A DNA stretch of 64,000 nt, from contig OX419759.1 of assembly GCA_948567375.1 (NCBI GenBank), positions 1,651,303 to 1,715,302 of the forward strand. Direction: 5' to 3'. The notes beneath the pieces are model-generated. The model was not told the origin of the DNA. It saw only the letters and a program-made list of their open reading frames with translations, and searched no databases. The translations under genes and the position numbers were made by a program. Below are positions 1 to 11,939 of the stretch, piece by piece. The DNA is from Lunularia cruciata. Lineage: Eukaryota > Streptophyta > Marchantiopsida > Lunulariales > Lunulariaceae. Positions within the stretch are counted from its first letter, which is position 1. Every line of letters starts with the position of its first letter.

Positions 1-1282
1 ATCCAATGTCATTATCACTTCATGTGTTGCACTATATGCTACACATTTACAACATATATGCATGTCAACTAGATGACTTTGACCACTCCTCTAGTCTTCT
101 ATGGGAGCAAATTGAGGGAGAAATTTCTCACATCAGGATCTTTGAGAGCCTCCGGGGTTACTCTCTCCAATCTTTCTTGAAACATAACTCTGGTACCATT
201 GAAGTATCTATCAATTACATGGGTTTCTCATTTTAATTAAAGTAGCATTTTTTCTTAGTTTGGTTTGTTCATACCACATTATTATGAAACAATGCAATGT
301 AACACCTAACACCATATGTTTGACAAAACATTAATTTTTTTCATTTGTTTAAGTGTGTTAGATATTACACTACTCTTGCCTAATATATATTGATTGGAAC
401 TCTTAAACTCTCATGCATCCTAATATTGATTAGAACTCTCAAGCTAACATTACATATCTTGAATTCTTGTAGTAATATTCATACAACACACACTTGAGCA
501 ACATGTCTTCTCATTAACACTTAGACTAAATTATATATTGTTGTCTCCATAGTTCCAAGAACTAGTATTTTCCAATGTGTATATAGTTTTTGTTTTGTGT
601 GTTTGTACTTTTGTATCAAGATGGTGGTAGCTAAAAATCCACATCATAAGAATATACCATGAATGAGGTCTGACTCTCTAATCAAAAACTGAAGTTGGCT
701 AGATCTCTTCCACAAATTGATTATTTGTCATTGACAAAAATGACATTTTGTTTGTACGACATAATGAATCTAAAATTACAAAATATTGTTGCAATGTTGA
801 CAACTCCCACTCCTTGTTGGATATTACACTAGTCTCAACTACTATATTTATTAGAACTCTCAAGCTAATAATATATCTTGTAGTAATATTCATACTACCC
901 GCAATTGAACAACCTATCTCTTCATTAAACACTTTGACTAAATTGTATGTTGTTGCTTCCATAACCCCAAGAATAAGTATTCCACAATATGTATACAATT
1001 AATTTTGTTAGCATTTGTATCAAATCTATATTAGGATGGTGGTGGCTAAAAACTCTAGGTTGCTAAGATATATCAAGAATGAGGTTTTGACTCTTTGATC
1101 TATAAGTAAAGCTAGCTAGTGTAATAGCCCAAAGATAGAAGCACACAAGATTGGAACTCTCTAAAAGCTTCAATGCCCTAGGAGCCCCTTTTCTTTGTTA
1201 TCTTGCAAAGAAGATCCACTCAAAAAGAGCTACACCCTTAGACTAGATACATATACCAATAACATGTTAGCAAGCTACACCC

Positions 1283-2037
1283 TGTAATACCAAGAGCTAG
1301 CCATATGATCTAGATGTAAAATTTGGTTTGGTAACATCTAGAATGATGTTATACATGATGGTCAAAATAGATCAGATAGAACTTTCACCAAAAGAGTACT
1401 TCTACTAATAGAGCAGAAACCAAAATAGACTTGAGAACCTTAGAACCAATAGCCAAACATATGATTTAAAGGTAAGAATTGGTTTGGTAATATCTGGAAG
1501 GATGTTACACATGATGGACTAAGCAGATCAGAAAGAGGTGTCACCAAAAGGGGACTTCTACTAATAGAGTAGGAACTAAAATATGGCAATCTTTGAATTA
1601 AACCTGGAATCTTTGAAGGCAATTTTGGAGGCCTAACCGGATGAATTAGGCCTTGAAAATGTGCATATTTCCCCCTGACCAACAAAGGAAAGGTTGGCAT
1701 TCCCTCCCCCTTGGTTTGTCTTGTCAAGAGCTTTCCAATGGTACTTTTAAGTGATTTTGAGACTCCTATAAGAAGATTCCCTAAAAGATTCCCTCCAATC
1801 AAAGCTTGTTTGACCAACTAGATAGGACCTAGACCAACATGTCACCCATCCAAGTAAGTAATCCAAGGGTGGATCTTGCTGACATGTCACCTATCTGTGT
1901 CCCTAATCCTCTGGTGGAGCTTCCGTGGAGGAGATCGTCGTTGTCTATATAATAAAGAGAAGGTGCTCCTTTGGGGCACCAAATGTTGAGTGTGTAATTT
2001 GTGTTTCTCTCTCTTCTCTTGTCCTCGGAGTATTACA
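1283..2037 (+). mobile_element. Solo LTR (family A, copy A2) with perfect 5-bp target duplication CACCC
   Basis: This 755-bp block begins TGTAATACCAAG and ends GGAGTATTACA. It is flanked by CACCC on both sides (1278-1282 and 2038-2042). No internal retroelement sequence is present, so it is a solo LTR left by recombination between two LTRs. It interrupts an older LTR of its own family that lies in the opposite orientation. A TATATAA promoter motif sits at 1946-1952. The short ORFs inside it are chance. Confidence 0.92.
1946..1952 (+). promoter_or_regulatory. TATA box of LTR A2
   Basis: TATATAA lies about 85 bp before the LTR end, in the usual place for the U3/R boundary of a plant LTR. It is conserved in the other family copies at 22387-22393 and 63416-63422. 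Confidence 0.55.
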
Positions 2038-2620
2038 CACCCTTAGATTAGATGCATGGATTGGTAACATATTGATCCTTGTCCTATTTGGTTGGTCAAA
2101 CAAGTTCAACCAAAGGAAATCTGTGTAGGAAGCTCAAAATAGCATGGAAGAGGTACCATTATAAAGATGTTGATGAGACAAATAAGATGAAGGAGAAGGC
2201 AAAACTTTTTATATTGGAAAAGAGAGTAAGATTTTAATTTTTTAGGCCTAACTCTTTTTTAAGCCTCTAAAATTGACACTAAAGTTTTTGTTGTGTTTTC
2301 TATTTCTGCCCTATTAATAGAAGTCCTCTTTTGGTGACTACTCTATCTGATCTACTTATACTTTCATGTATAATATCTCTAAAGATATAATCAAACCAAT
2401 TTTCACTTATAGCTAATTTTTCTAGCTAATTTGTCTAGCCAATTTTCACTTAAAGCTAATTTTTCTAGCTTATGGTATTACAATTAGCTCTCTTCCCCAA
2501 ATTGATTATTTGTCATGGACTGAGATTACATTACATTTGTACAACTTAATGAATCTTACATAACAAAATCATATGATAATATAGACAAATCCTCATTGAA
2601 AGATTTTATTATTTCCAATC

Positions 2621-3207
2621 AAGGCTTTTTATTTATAAGTATATTTTTTTAAAATATACGTTGGACATTCATGTTATTTACATCATGCAATATATTAAAG
2701 TGTCAATCTCATATGTATGCATGATAATAAGCTCAACTCTTAAATGTTCATATGCACAAGTTTTGTAACTATGCAATAGAAGATGCCTTTTAACAATGTC
2801 ATGTTCTTTGCCTTTTGTATTAACATTTTTAGTATGTATGTGTTTCTTTGGTAGGATAATTCAATGGGCATAAGTAACGTTACAAGTAGTGATGCACAAT
2901 ACTTCCATAGAGCTAGAGCAAATAATCTAGTCTACAAAGGACAATATGTAATAACATGGTGCATAACACATCAATAAAAAAAATTTAGATCAATTAGATC
3001 AATCAATAGACAAGCTCAGATCATATAAAGAAAAGTGCTTATATTTATCTTGAACTTGGTTCATTAAGTGCACCTAACTAGAACTACTTTTACCTAGCTC
3101 AACTAGCATATTGTGGAAGTGTAAATATCTAGATTCTCATCTAATTGATCAAACACATTGTCCTCTACTATTAAATTTTGAATGTTAGATTACAATGCAT
3201 ATACATC
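2621..3207. other. MULE interior without recognisable coding
   Basis: AT-rich sequence lies between the inverted repeat and the 3' end of the transposase remnant. I see no ORF of interest, RNA gene or repeat here. It is probably the 3' untranslated part of the MULE. Confidence 0.4.
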
Positions 3208-5089
3208 TTACCATGGTGGAGAGAATGGTACAATTGTATCACATTGAGTGCACTTTCTTGAATTGTGATATGTTCCCTTGTAGATCCAACAATGGCATAG
3301 TATTTGTAGTGGATTGCTCTTGATGCAATTGTTTTTATGATTGCAAACCATATTGAAGTTCAACATATTCAAAAGTAGATGGATTGCATCATGTTTTTTC
3401 ACTTGTAGGTCTATCTACAAGGACACCTAAAGAGAGAGTATGTTGATGTGCATAAACATCTCATATTGGCATTGGATCTTTGATATGGACTCACTCAAAG
3501 GTTGTGTGCACAACAAGAGTAGTTGGAGCAACAAGTACTAGTTATTTTAGGTAGCAATGTTGATCAAAGTCATCAGTAGAAAATGTTGTGGTAAGAGATC
3601 TTGCACCAACATTCTTCTACTGCAAGGGCTACAAGGTATGCCCATTTTTTATGTGAACATATTAATGCATGGTTCACCAAGAAACAAAGATTTGTGATAT
3701 TGGATCAATGCATGCTTCATTGCATGATGAGAGACTTTTTTGGTGATTTTTTATCACAGGGTAGTGTTATACACAACCCCAATATGCATCTAATGCATGC
3801 TTCATTGCATGACAGAAACTTTTTTGGTGATATTTGATCATAGGGTAGGGTTATAATCAACCCTAGTATGCATCTAATGCACATTGTTTGACTAATATTG
3901 CATTCTTGTTCATCATATGCTCTCTCAAAAAGTAAGCAAATGCCAAGCATATTGCACACTTTGAGCCATTTTTTAACATTGTATGTGCATCTTCTATTCT
4001 TGATGAGGTGGTATGATTAAAATGCTTCACCTAACAAACCCAAGCCAAAGCAAATTTCTGTTTGTAGCAAAGGCATGTTGTGGATAGATAGTCAAATGCT
4101 ACTTTGACACTCTAAAAGAGTTGATCCACACTTTTTTCATACTCTCCTTCAAAAGGAGAAATAAGAACAATTTTCCAAGTACTCAAGAAATCCTTTAAGG
4201 CATCACTTGAATAAAAGTAGAGTAGTGATTTGCAAACACATTTTTCTAGATATGCCATATGAGCAAGATAGTAGCTACATCTAGAAATATAACAAAGATG
4301 GCATTCATAAGTGCTCGTTCACAATTGGTCAAAAAACAAGACAAGTTGTAATTAGCCTAGCAAATACAAATGCTAGCTTGCACATTGCCCATGTGTAGTA
4401 ATCCTTAGTCTCAAATTAAATAAAGTAAAAATATATGATAAAAGTTTCATTGGTTGTTGTAATGCCAGTTCCATGTAGCAAAGGTATTTTATATTGATTT
4501 GGGCAAGATGAATATACAAGTAAGATTACAAACTTCATCATGCCCAATATTATGCTTGACTTCATGGAGTATTACAATGTCAAGCAAGGCTTCTATTATT
4601 GTTCTTTCATTTATGAAATTTGTCTTCTTGGCCTTCTTAATATTGTAGATTTCTTGCATTGTGGAGAGATTGGTGGCATCATGTTCTTAAAGTGCATAAA
4701 AAACAACTCATGGTGGAGCACAATGCATGTCAAATTGTGAACAATTTCAGCGTCCATGACATAAAGAGCTCTTGCAATTTGATAGGCCACCATATTGTGC
4801 ACAAATTTGTGGTTATGTTCTCCTTCAATCATGTTGAAGTACCCTATGTTGCTACTCTCCTCCTTGCAAATGATTAGGCTGAAAGAGCATTCTTGGCAAC
4901 GTGTAGAGGTGCTACAAACATGAGCCTAGCTGGTTGGCTTACTACCATGAATGCAATTCAAGGTTCTATTTATTATTGGTGTATCCTTTCTAGTTCCAAA
5001 TGGTTTGTATATGTTGCACTTTTAAAGCATATCCGTTTGCAAGTACAATGTTTTTGATAGCATCAACAGCGCTCTCAAGTGTTTCATGA
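3208..5089 (-). pseudogene. MULE transposase (FAR1/MULE type), heavily decayed
   Basis: Read on the minus strand in shifting frames, several blocks of a MULE transposase can be followed in the right order. These are: an N-terminal FAR1-like piece (ESAVDAIKNIVLANGYAL) ending at 5089; a block with EIYNIKK..NERTIIEALLD at about 4567-4665; an FILPKSI block at about 4463-4522, which in intact elements precedes the first catalytic Asp; TNCERALMNA..LLIWHI at about 4227-4331; and HFNHTTSSRIEDAHTMLKN at about 3971-4031, which carries the Glu of the DDE triad. The Asp expected before the ALMNA block is Asn. A cysteine-rich stretch at 3208-3402 (CHCWIYKGTYHNSRKC) resembles the C-terminal zinc knuckle. 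Many stops and frameshifts are present, so it is dead. The N-terminal part upstream of 5089 was cut off by chromovirus element 1; any continuation would lie at 11595-11830, where I see little. Confidence 0.72.
3708..3876. repeat. Two-copy tandem repeat, 85-bp unit
   Basis: Two adjacent units (3708-3792 and 3793-3876) both begin ATGCATGCTTCATTGCATGA, or the same with a small change, and end in ATGCATCTA. They lie in the C-terminal part of the MULE transposase remnant and account for the mirror-image short ORFs there. Confidence 0.85.
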
Positions 5090-5558
5090 TGTAATAATAT
5101 GGAGTTAGCATAAAAGTTTGTAGAAGCTAAGGAGTTAGTAGAATCAGCTATATATAGCAGAAATGAGGTTAAACTAGAACCTAAGAATGCTAAGAATATG
5201 CTAGAAGCATTTAAGAAGCTTTGTAGTAAAATATCTTGGAAACTTTGGAGTGAGAAGCTTTTAAGTACCTTCCAAGGATCATATAACTTGCACAAGAAGT
5301 TAACAGCTAGTTTAGTTTGTATGCCAAGTAGGCAACTTCTAGAAGGAGGCTTTCTTGATAGCTTTGCAAGTAGCTTAGCTTGCACTCCAAGATAATGGTT
5401 TTGAAAGGAAAGCTTCTAAAGAGCCTTGTATTACTTTGCTATAAATACCCAAGCCCATGCTTATGATAGGCCTTTGGAGTTTTACTCACTTTATTGCATC
5501 TAATGTGACTTTCCATTTTTATCTTCCAATCTACTATTTCTCTCTTTGATCTGTTACA
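5090..5558 (+). repeat. 5' LTR of chromovirus element 1
   Basis: 469 bp, starting TGTAATAATATGGAGTTAG and ending CTGTTACA. It pairs with 11119-11594; both end in a GCTATAAATACCC-like TATA region followed by TGACTTTCCAT near the 3' end. The short ORFs on both strands here are chance. Confidence 0.88.
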
Positions 5559-5559
5559 T

Positions 5560-5572
5560 TGGTATTAGAGGC
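5560..5572 (+). promoter_or_regulatory. Primer binding site, initiator tRNA-Met type
   Basis: TGGTATTAGAGGC lies one base after the 5' LTR. It differs by two bases from TGGTATCAGAGCC, the plant retroelement primer site complementary to the 3' end of initiator tRNA-Met. Confidence 0.75.
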
Positions 5573-5899
5573 CAAATACAATGAATATAATCTATAGACA
5601 ACCAAATTAGTCTCCCCAAACCATTGGGGTTCTTTTATCCATGTCCTACCAAAGCACCATTTCCATCTATTCATCATTTCTTGCTTTGGCCAAGATTTTT
5701 TAAATTTGGTCACCTTGTAAGATGATCCATTGATCCTTCTAATTGTCTTATAGAGAGAGTTGGACATGTTGCATTTACATGTTAATCTAGATAACTACAA
5801 GTAGATACTTGTTAGATTAGTAGTCATGTTAGAGATGCCTGAAGATATCTTTACTATGTAGTAACAAATTGAGCATCTTAGTTGATTGTTGGAAGAGAG

Positions 5900-7560
5900 A
5901 GATCTTGATAGGCAATAACAAGATAAATTATAAAGAGCTGCATTTTAAGAAGGAGAAGATTGTGTCCAATTCCCAAAATTGAAGATCTTTGGAGGCAAAA
6001 ATCTACCAAGTGCTAATAGAGAACTTTGTGTTGATTGGAAATTTTATTTTGAAGCCACAAATATCCTACATGATCAAAGATGAATCCTCTTGGTTTCAAG
6101 TCAACTAGATGAACTAGCAAAACTATAGGGGCGATTCTGGGTGGAGTAAACTCAATTGCAATTTGTTGCTCCAATTTCAACATAAGAAGACTTTAAGCAT
6201 GCATTCATCATGCAATTCCAATTTTTGAATATTACACAAGATCAATTGGCAAAATTGAGGTTAATTGAGGTCAATTTAGCAAGAAGTTACATTTCTCAAT
6301 TCCAAAACTTTGCGATGCTTATCCCAAATATACAAGAAAGTAAAGCTTTGGATGGTTTGAAGGTACTTGAAATCATGCACCAAATTGAAAATAACCATGC
6401 ATGAACCCAAGCATTTAGGAAAGCTATATAGATGGTTGAGCGCTTTAACTCCTTGGTTACACAAGTTTGTCCTAACCTTTGGCTTCCATAGACCCACAAC
6501 CATACCAAGCAAGGGTGAATGAGTTGGCACCAATGGAGATTGATACATCCAATAAAGAACTTGGTATGGTAGACCTATAACACCCATTGGTGCATGTATC
6601 CTCTATAAGGATATTAAGTTTGATCTTGCAAGTAGTTGAGAAATATGCTCTATATGGAGTTTAGCCAAGCTTCTATATTAGTCATGATTAGCTAGAGTTA
6701 GTCCTAGTTAAGATAAAGGTGACCTTATTCTAGAGGAAGGGAAAAGGGTGAACATCACTAATTTATCTTCTAATATATTGATTTGGTATTATTTCTAGTT
6801 ATTTGTTTTTGAGGAAAGAGTTAATAACTCTTGGGTCACAAGCCTTGTTTGTGCAGATTTTTCTATAGTTCAAAGATATTCTATGTGAAAGAATCATTGA
6901 CTTTGAAAGAATAATTGACTTATTGGTTGGTGAGGATAAGACCACCTACTCATGAGATTATTCCTACATGTGGATATTCCTTTAGACTTTAAACAACTTC
7001 TAGCTAGTAATCTGAGTAACTTTGGTAATTGGTAATTTTGGTATTATAATTTTTTCACAAGTGTATAAGCTAAAGGTGAGGAGGTACTCTTCATCCTTTC
7101 ATTTCCAACTATTTGTCTTTCAATGAGTTCTCTAGTGAGCAATGCTTGAGTCTTGGAGGTGCTTTGAGGTTCTAGCCTTGGATGGGGGTGATGAAGTTTT
7201 GGTCCTTAGTCCATGGTGTGCTACCTTAATAGCCATTAGAGGTTCATTTTCAGTGAAAACATGCTGGCTCACATACCAAGAGTGGTTATGAAAAAATGGT
7301 GGTTGTTATAATCCAGTTGGCCATCATATTATAGAATGTTTACTTTGGAATGAAGACCTTGACCACTTGCCCAACTGGAATTTGTGGAGTGCAACAATTA
7401 AGGAAACAAAGAGTCCAAATATGAGATATTGAGTCATCAACTCAAAACTTAATTAGTTCTAACAAGATTTAAGGCTCAACTTGTGCTAGTTTGGCTCATT
7501 TGATAGGTTCAATTGTGGTTGTAGAATTTTGGTTAATCTTGGAAATTTCTTGAATTGCAA
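5900..7560 (+). pseudogene. gag remnant of chromovirus element 1
   Basis: The region is collinear with the gag of element 2. The best-kept piece is 6210-6404 (LAKLRLIEVNLARSYISQF and following), which matches the element 2 text at 25170-25280. A decayed zinc knuckle (CYNPVGHHIIEC) is readable near 7300-7340, with the first cysteine pair altered. Stops and frameshifts occur throughout. The following 7560-7945 corresponds to the protease region, but the active-site motif is not clearly readable. Confidence 0.6.
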
Positions 7561-7945
7561 GTCTACCCAATTAGCAAAATACTTATGTATTCCTATCAAG
7601 CTAATATTAGTCAGTAAGTTGATGTTAATAGAGTGTAATAGCTAATATTGGGTAGTAAGTTGATGTTAATAGAGGGTAAATAGCTCCACATTTTGTGCTT
7701 CACATCCCATTGTATTCAATGATTTAGAGAGAGTATTTAAAGTGTATGAGATTTCTAGTAGCTCACCTACACTATAAAATTATTTTAGGTATTTTTTGGC
7801 TTGAAGGTCATAAAGCTCAATTTGATTAGGCTCAATAAAAAATTCAAGTACAACACCAAGATAAGATTTACCAATATGTTATTTGGGATCTCCAAGTAAG
7901 ACACTTAGGAATAATAAGTCCCAAGATGGGAAGTTTGTAAGTGTA

Positions 7946-8400
7946 TGTAATACCATTAGCTAGAAAATTCATCTAAAGGTGGAAATTGGTTTGGTAATAT
8001 CTTGAAATTTGTTATTTATGATGGTCTAAGTAGATCAAATAGAGATGTCACTAAAATAATACCTCTACTAATAAGGTAGAGGTCAAAAATACCCTAAAAA
8101 CTTCAAAGCCCTAAACCCTATACCCCAAACAGATGAATTAGGCTTTGAAAAATGAAAAATTATCTCTCTAAATAAAAAGGCATTGCCTTCTTCCCCCTTG
8201 TTTGTCTTGTGAAGAGCTTTTCAATGATATCTCATCTATGTTGTTTTGAGTTTCCTATAAGAATATTCTCCAAAGGTTCCCTTTAGTCAAACTTGCTTGA
8301 CCACCCAAATAGGACAGGATTGACATGTCACCAATCCATATAGGTAATCCGAGAGTGAGCTTGTTGATATGTTAGTAATCAATGTATCTGGTCAAAGGAT
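7946..8400 (+). mobile_element. Family A LTR fragment (copy A3) inside element 1
   Basis: It begins TGTAATACCATTAGCTAG and follows family A through the GAATTAGGC, GTTTGTCTTGTGAAGAGCTTT and GACATGTCACC blocks, then fades near 8400. It has only one copy of the internal segment that is doubled in A2, A4 and A5, so it belongs to the older form. The 3' end (TATTACA) is not recognisable. It separates the protease part of element 1 from its reverse transcriptase. Confidence 0.75.
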
Positions 8401-8509
8401 GTATGCATGAGGGATGAAACCTTATGTTTCTTTTAGGGTTTCACCTATACTTGAACTATACTTTATAGTAGTTGTAGAGTAGGCTTTAGATGAAGATGGT
8501 AATATTTTT

Positions 8510-9030
8510 GTAATGTGGATAAAACATGTTGCACAAGAGGGCTTTGAGGAGGATAAGAAGCCAATTGTTGATCAAATAGTTCAAGACTTTATAAATGTGT
8601 TTCCAAATGACCTTCCAAAGGGGTTAATGTTTAATTGAGGTTATGCATCTCAAGATTGGGCTATTGCCAAGTAGTACTCCAATGAGCAGACCAATCTATC
8701 AGCCCTTACCAAAGGAGTTAGAGGAACTTTGAACAACATTGGTCAACTTGTTTGAGAAAGATTTTATTTGATATGCCTATGGGGAGCACCAATACTCTTT
8801 GTACCCAAGAAGGATGGAGGACTTTTATCCTATGTTGACTATTGTAGCTTTGATAACAAACCATGAAGACTGTGTATCTCTTGCCTCAAATTGATGACTT
8901 ATTGGATCAATTAAGTGGAGCACAATACTTCCCAAAGTTGGATCTACAAAGTGGATATTTTGTAGATCCCCATTGATTGTGAGGATGTGCAAAAATATTA
9001 ATTTGTCCACAAGGTATTGGCATAAAATAA
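8510..9030 (+). pseudogene. Reverse transcriptase N-terminal remnant, element 1
   Basis: It follows the element 2 reverse transcriptase region (26330-26830) base by base for several hundred bases. This includes the stretch coding PIYQPLPKELEEL, the WGAPILFVPKKDGG block, and the [22 protein letters not shown] block in broken frames. Homology stops abruptly near 9030, before the catalytic Asp-Asp motif. Confidence 0.7.
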
Positions 9031-10220
9031 ATAAATAAAATTAGTTTTTAGTTCCTTATCTAAACCTCTATGAAATTTGAAGGCTTAATCCAACTCCAAT
9101 ATATAGATATGGATCAACTCTTGAGCACGGTTAACTTGTGAGCTCTAAAGACCCAACTATGCTTGATCCAAGACCATGACTTCTTTATTTGAGGAACTAA
9201 CATGAATTTTTTGCAAAGAGGTGCAAGACCTAAAGCCAAAAATATGGAAAATTTTCATCACTTGATTCAAACCAAAACTTGAGAAGTCATAAAAACTCCA
9301 AACTTGATTATAATCTCCTTCTCAACACCTTGATTTTTAAAGCTCCAACTTCTATTGATCAGATATAATTTGAGATTGACTCAAACATGAAATTTCCTTA
9401 GCTCAAAACTATGAGCACTTTTTCTATTCTCCAACCCTACTAAAAACCTAAGAAAATGTGTCATGAAACTCCCACAATCCTCCAATTTGTGCACTTGGGT
9501 ATGAATTTGACCCCCTTTGATTCAATCAACAATATTCCATTAAGAATCTACTCAAATCACTTAGTTTTTATCTTTCATTCATAGCTAACAAGCTTCTCTT
9601 TCCAAAAGTTATCTTTTCTTCCCTAATTTTCTTCCCTAACTTCCTCAATTATCAAAGAAATCCAAACTTTCTCTATTGGGACCTAAGCACTTGCAATTTC
9701 ATCACTTAATTTTTCTCTTTTTTACAAATGAACCTTAACTCCACCTTGAAGCTCTTGAACAGAATTATGGAATCCTCTATCTGTAAGAGTATTTAGATGG
9801 TCAAGAACCAAAATTTTCCATAAGTCAGCATTTGTATGACAATAGGATTGGGTTTTCCATCATTGACTCCATAAATGCCACTCCAAAATGTATCATCATC
9901 CAACCTCAAAATTGGTCACGGTGTAGAATCTAAAGCCTGATGAGAAAAGTACTCAAGAGTGATAGCTCAAGAGCATAGAACATCTCCTACTCAAGTGATT
10001 CATTTGATGCTCTAGCCCGCACGCTTTGCTACAACTCGCACTCTCAACATCCTCCTATAATTAAACATCCTTCTCGTCTATCTCCCTCGCCTATATATAT
10101 AAGAGCACTCAAAGAGTACAAGACCAATCCACATGGCCAATCTTGTACATATATATAGATTGCTTACATAATATGGAGATAAATTGTACCAAACTTTCTT
10201 TTCATCTATTACAAAAACCA
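9030..10220. other. Unidentified sequence replacing the central pol region of element 1
   Basis: Compared with element 2, the segment coding the catalytic part of reverse transcriptase, RNase H and the start of integrase (about 26830-28380) is missing. About 1.2 kb of unrelated sequence stands in its place. I see no ends, inverted repeats or ORFs that identify it. Confidence 0.5.
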
Positions 10221-11118
10221 CAATACAACACCATGATCCTTGATTCATTGGTAAATTTTGGCAATAACTCTTCAAGCTACTTGGCACCAAGTTTGCTCTA
10301 TCTTTGGCCTATATCCTCAAAGTGATGGACAAACCAAATGTGCCAATTGCACCTTGGAAGATGTGTTTTTGCCTTTGTTAATGTTCACCATACCAATTGA
10401 GATACTTGTCTTGCAATTGCCGAGGTTGCCTACAATAATTCCAAGCAAGTTTTCTCTCTTCTTCCTTAATTTTGGACAAGACTCACTTGTTCCAAATTCC
10501 CTTCTTGCTCCTCTCATTGCCATCGTATGTTTCTCATACTTCCATCTTCTTGTCCATATGATGTAAATCCTTACATTAAGCCAAGTCTTATCTTCTCATT
10601 GCTCAAAATTAGCTATAACAATATGTTGATCAATATTCTCATAATCTTACATTTCAACTAGGTGATAAGGTCATGCTTTCTTCCAATAATCTTCCTCCCT
10701 CTCTTGATACCCAAGGTTGTAAAATTAATTTTAAAGTAGATAGGCACATTTGATGTTACTCATATCATTTATCATGTTGCCTATCAACTTGCCTTGCCTT
10801 GTTGTATGTAGGTATATCTTGTCTTTCATATTTAAACCTTTTATTTGTAAGCAATCTTCCTTTTCTCCTTGTGTCCAACCCCTTCCTCCTTGCATCATTG
10901 TCAAAAATCATGACAAATGCAAAATTGATTGTATATTTACACATCTTGACATCCAATGTGACCCCTAACAATATCGAGAATATAAGGTTCTTTGGAAAAT
11001 TATCCTTTCACAATGCCACAAAGAGATATCCTTTTCCATTTCCAAAATGCACAATTGGTCATCCAAGAGTTCAAGATTCCATGGTGATGAAGATGTCACG
11101 AACTAGTGGTGAAGAATA
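10220..11118 (+). pseudogene. Integrase C-terminal part and chromodomain remnant, element 1
   Basis: 10228-10560 matches the element 2 integrase text at 28390-28700 (FGQDSLV and the poly-Leu/Ala-Pro stretch are shared). 10890-11100 matches the element 2 chromodomain region (CKIDCIFTHLDIQ, REYKVLWK). All frames are broken. Confidence 0.65.
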
Positions 11119-11594
11119 TGTAATAATATGGACTTAGTACAAGAGTTAGTAGAAATTAAGGAGTTTGTAGTATCAACTACATATAAAAAAAATGAGGTTA
11201 AACAAGCATAACCTACAAATACTAAGAATATGGGAACCATCTAAGAAGCTTTATGGTAAAATACCCTGTAAGCTTTAGGATGAGAAGCTTTCATGTACCT
11301 TCCAAGGATTAGATAACTTGAGCATCATATTAATGATTAGCTTAACTTATATGCAAGTAGGTAGCTTCTTCTATAAGAAAGTTTCATTTGTAACTTCTTA
11401 AATAGCTTAGCTTGCACTCCAACATTATTGCTTCAAGAAAGAAGTTTCCTTAAGAGCCTTGTGCTTTTCTCTAAATACCCAAGCCCAAGCTCATATTCAT
11501 GCTAGACATTTGGAGTTTTCCTCACTTAATTGTTTCCAATATGACTTTCCATTCCAATTTTCCATTCTCTTACTTCTCTCTTTTGACTTTTACA
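11119..11594 (+). repeat. 3' LTR of chromovirus element 1
   Basis: 476 bp, starting TGTAATAATATGGACTTAG and ending CTTTTACA, followed by CATAA. It is homologous to 5090-5558 throughout. Confidence 0.88.
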
Positions 11595-11939
11595 CATAAT
11601 GCACAAGTTTAGATACATGAAGAAGCATACTTTGATGAATTACAAGAGAATGGGTTGTATTTCTTGCAATTGTGTGGCTTATAAGGTTATTTTTGCCCCA
11701 TTGGATTATTTTCCCAGAGAAACAAAAACATAGACTAAAATGTTAGCACAATAGTTGAAGAACATGGGATCAATTAAAGGTATCTTCTATCACACAGTTA
11801 TTGAACATGTGCATAAGAAAATTTAGGAGTTGAATATGGTGTCATGCATACATGTGTGAATAGCACTTTGACATAACTTTGATATGCTGAATGATATAGA
11901 TATCATGAATGGCCAACACATATTGAAAAAGCATATGTG

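Larger units (their letters stand above)
1120..2482 (-). mobile_element. Old solo LTR (family A, copy A1), minus orientation, split by a younger LTR
   Basis: The two halves 1120-1282 and 2038-2482 together make one 608-bp LTR. It starts TGTAATAG and ends GTATTACA, which is TG..CA bounded. It aligns along its whole length with the minus-strand family A copy at 63332-64000, including the shared block around the CCTATTTGGTTGGTCAAAC motif. Flanking five bases are GCTAG (1115-1119) and ATTAG (2483-2487), a decayed target duplication. It carries one copy of the internal segment that younger family members have twice. Confidence 0.75.
1..2620 (+). repeat. Left arm of the long inverted repeat (interrupted by LTRs)
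   Basis: The arm matches 11940-13250 in reverse complement, for example the stretch around 130-190 against 13090-13200 and the block ending in GAATGAGGTCTGACTCT (662) against 12078-12095. It contains two tandem copies of a unit of about 458 bp. One starts near 361 (GATATTACAC), the other near 820, and the second is cut by the LTR insertion at 1120-2482 and resumes at 2483 (CTCTCTTCCCCAAATTGATT). The 5' end lies outside the window. Confidence 0.7.
5090..11594 (+). mobile_element. Full-length but degenerate chromovirus (Ty3/gypsy), element 1
   Basis: Two related LTRs (5090-5558 and 11119-11594) bound a region with gag, protease, reverse transcriptase, integrase and chromodomain remnants in gypsy order, collinear with element 2 at 24130-29719. 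The flanking five bases are CATGA (5085-5089) and CATAA (11595-11599), a target duplication with one change. It inserted into the MULE transposase. A family A LTR fragment (7946 to about 8400) and a non-homologous stretch (about 9030-10220) interrupt the internal region. No long ORF survives, and the LTRs differ clearly from each other, so it is old. Confidence 0.85.

Noticed and set aside
1440-1817. 125-codon minus-strand ORF
   Set aside because: It lies within solo LTR A2 and the sister LTR A4 does not keep it open; chance.
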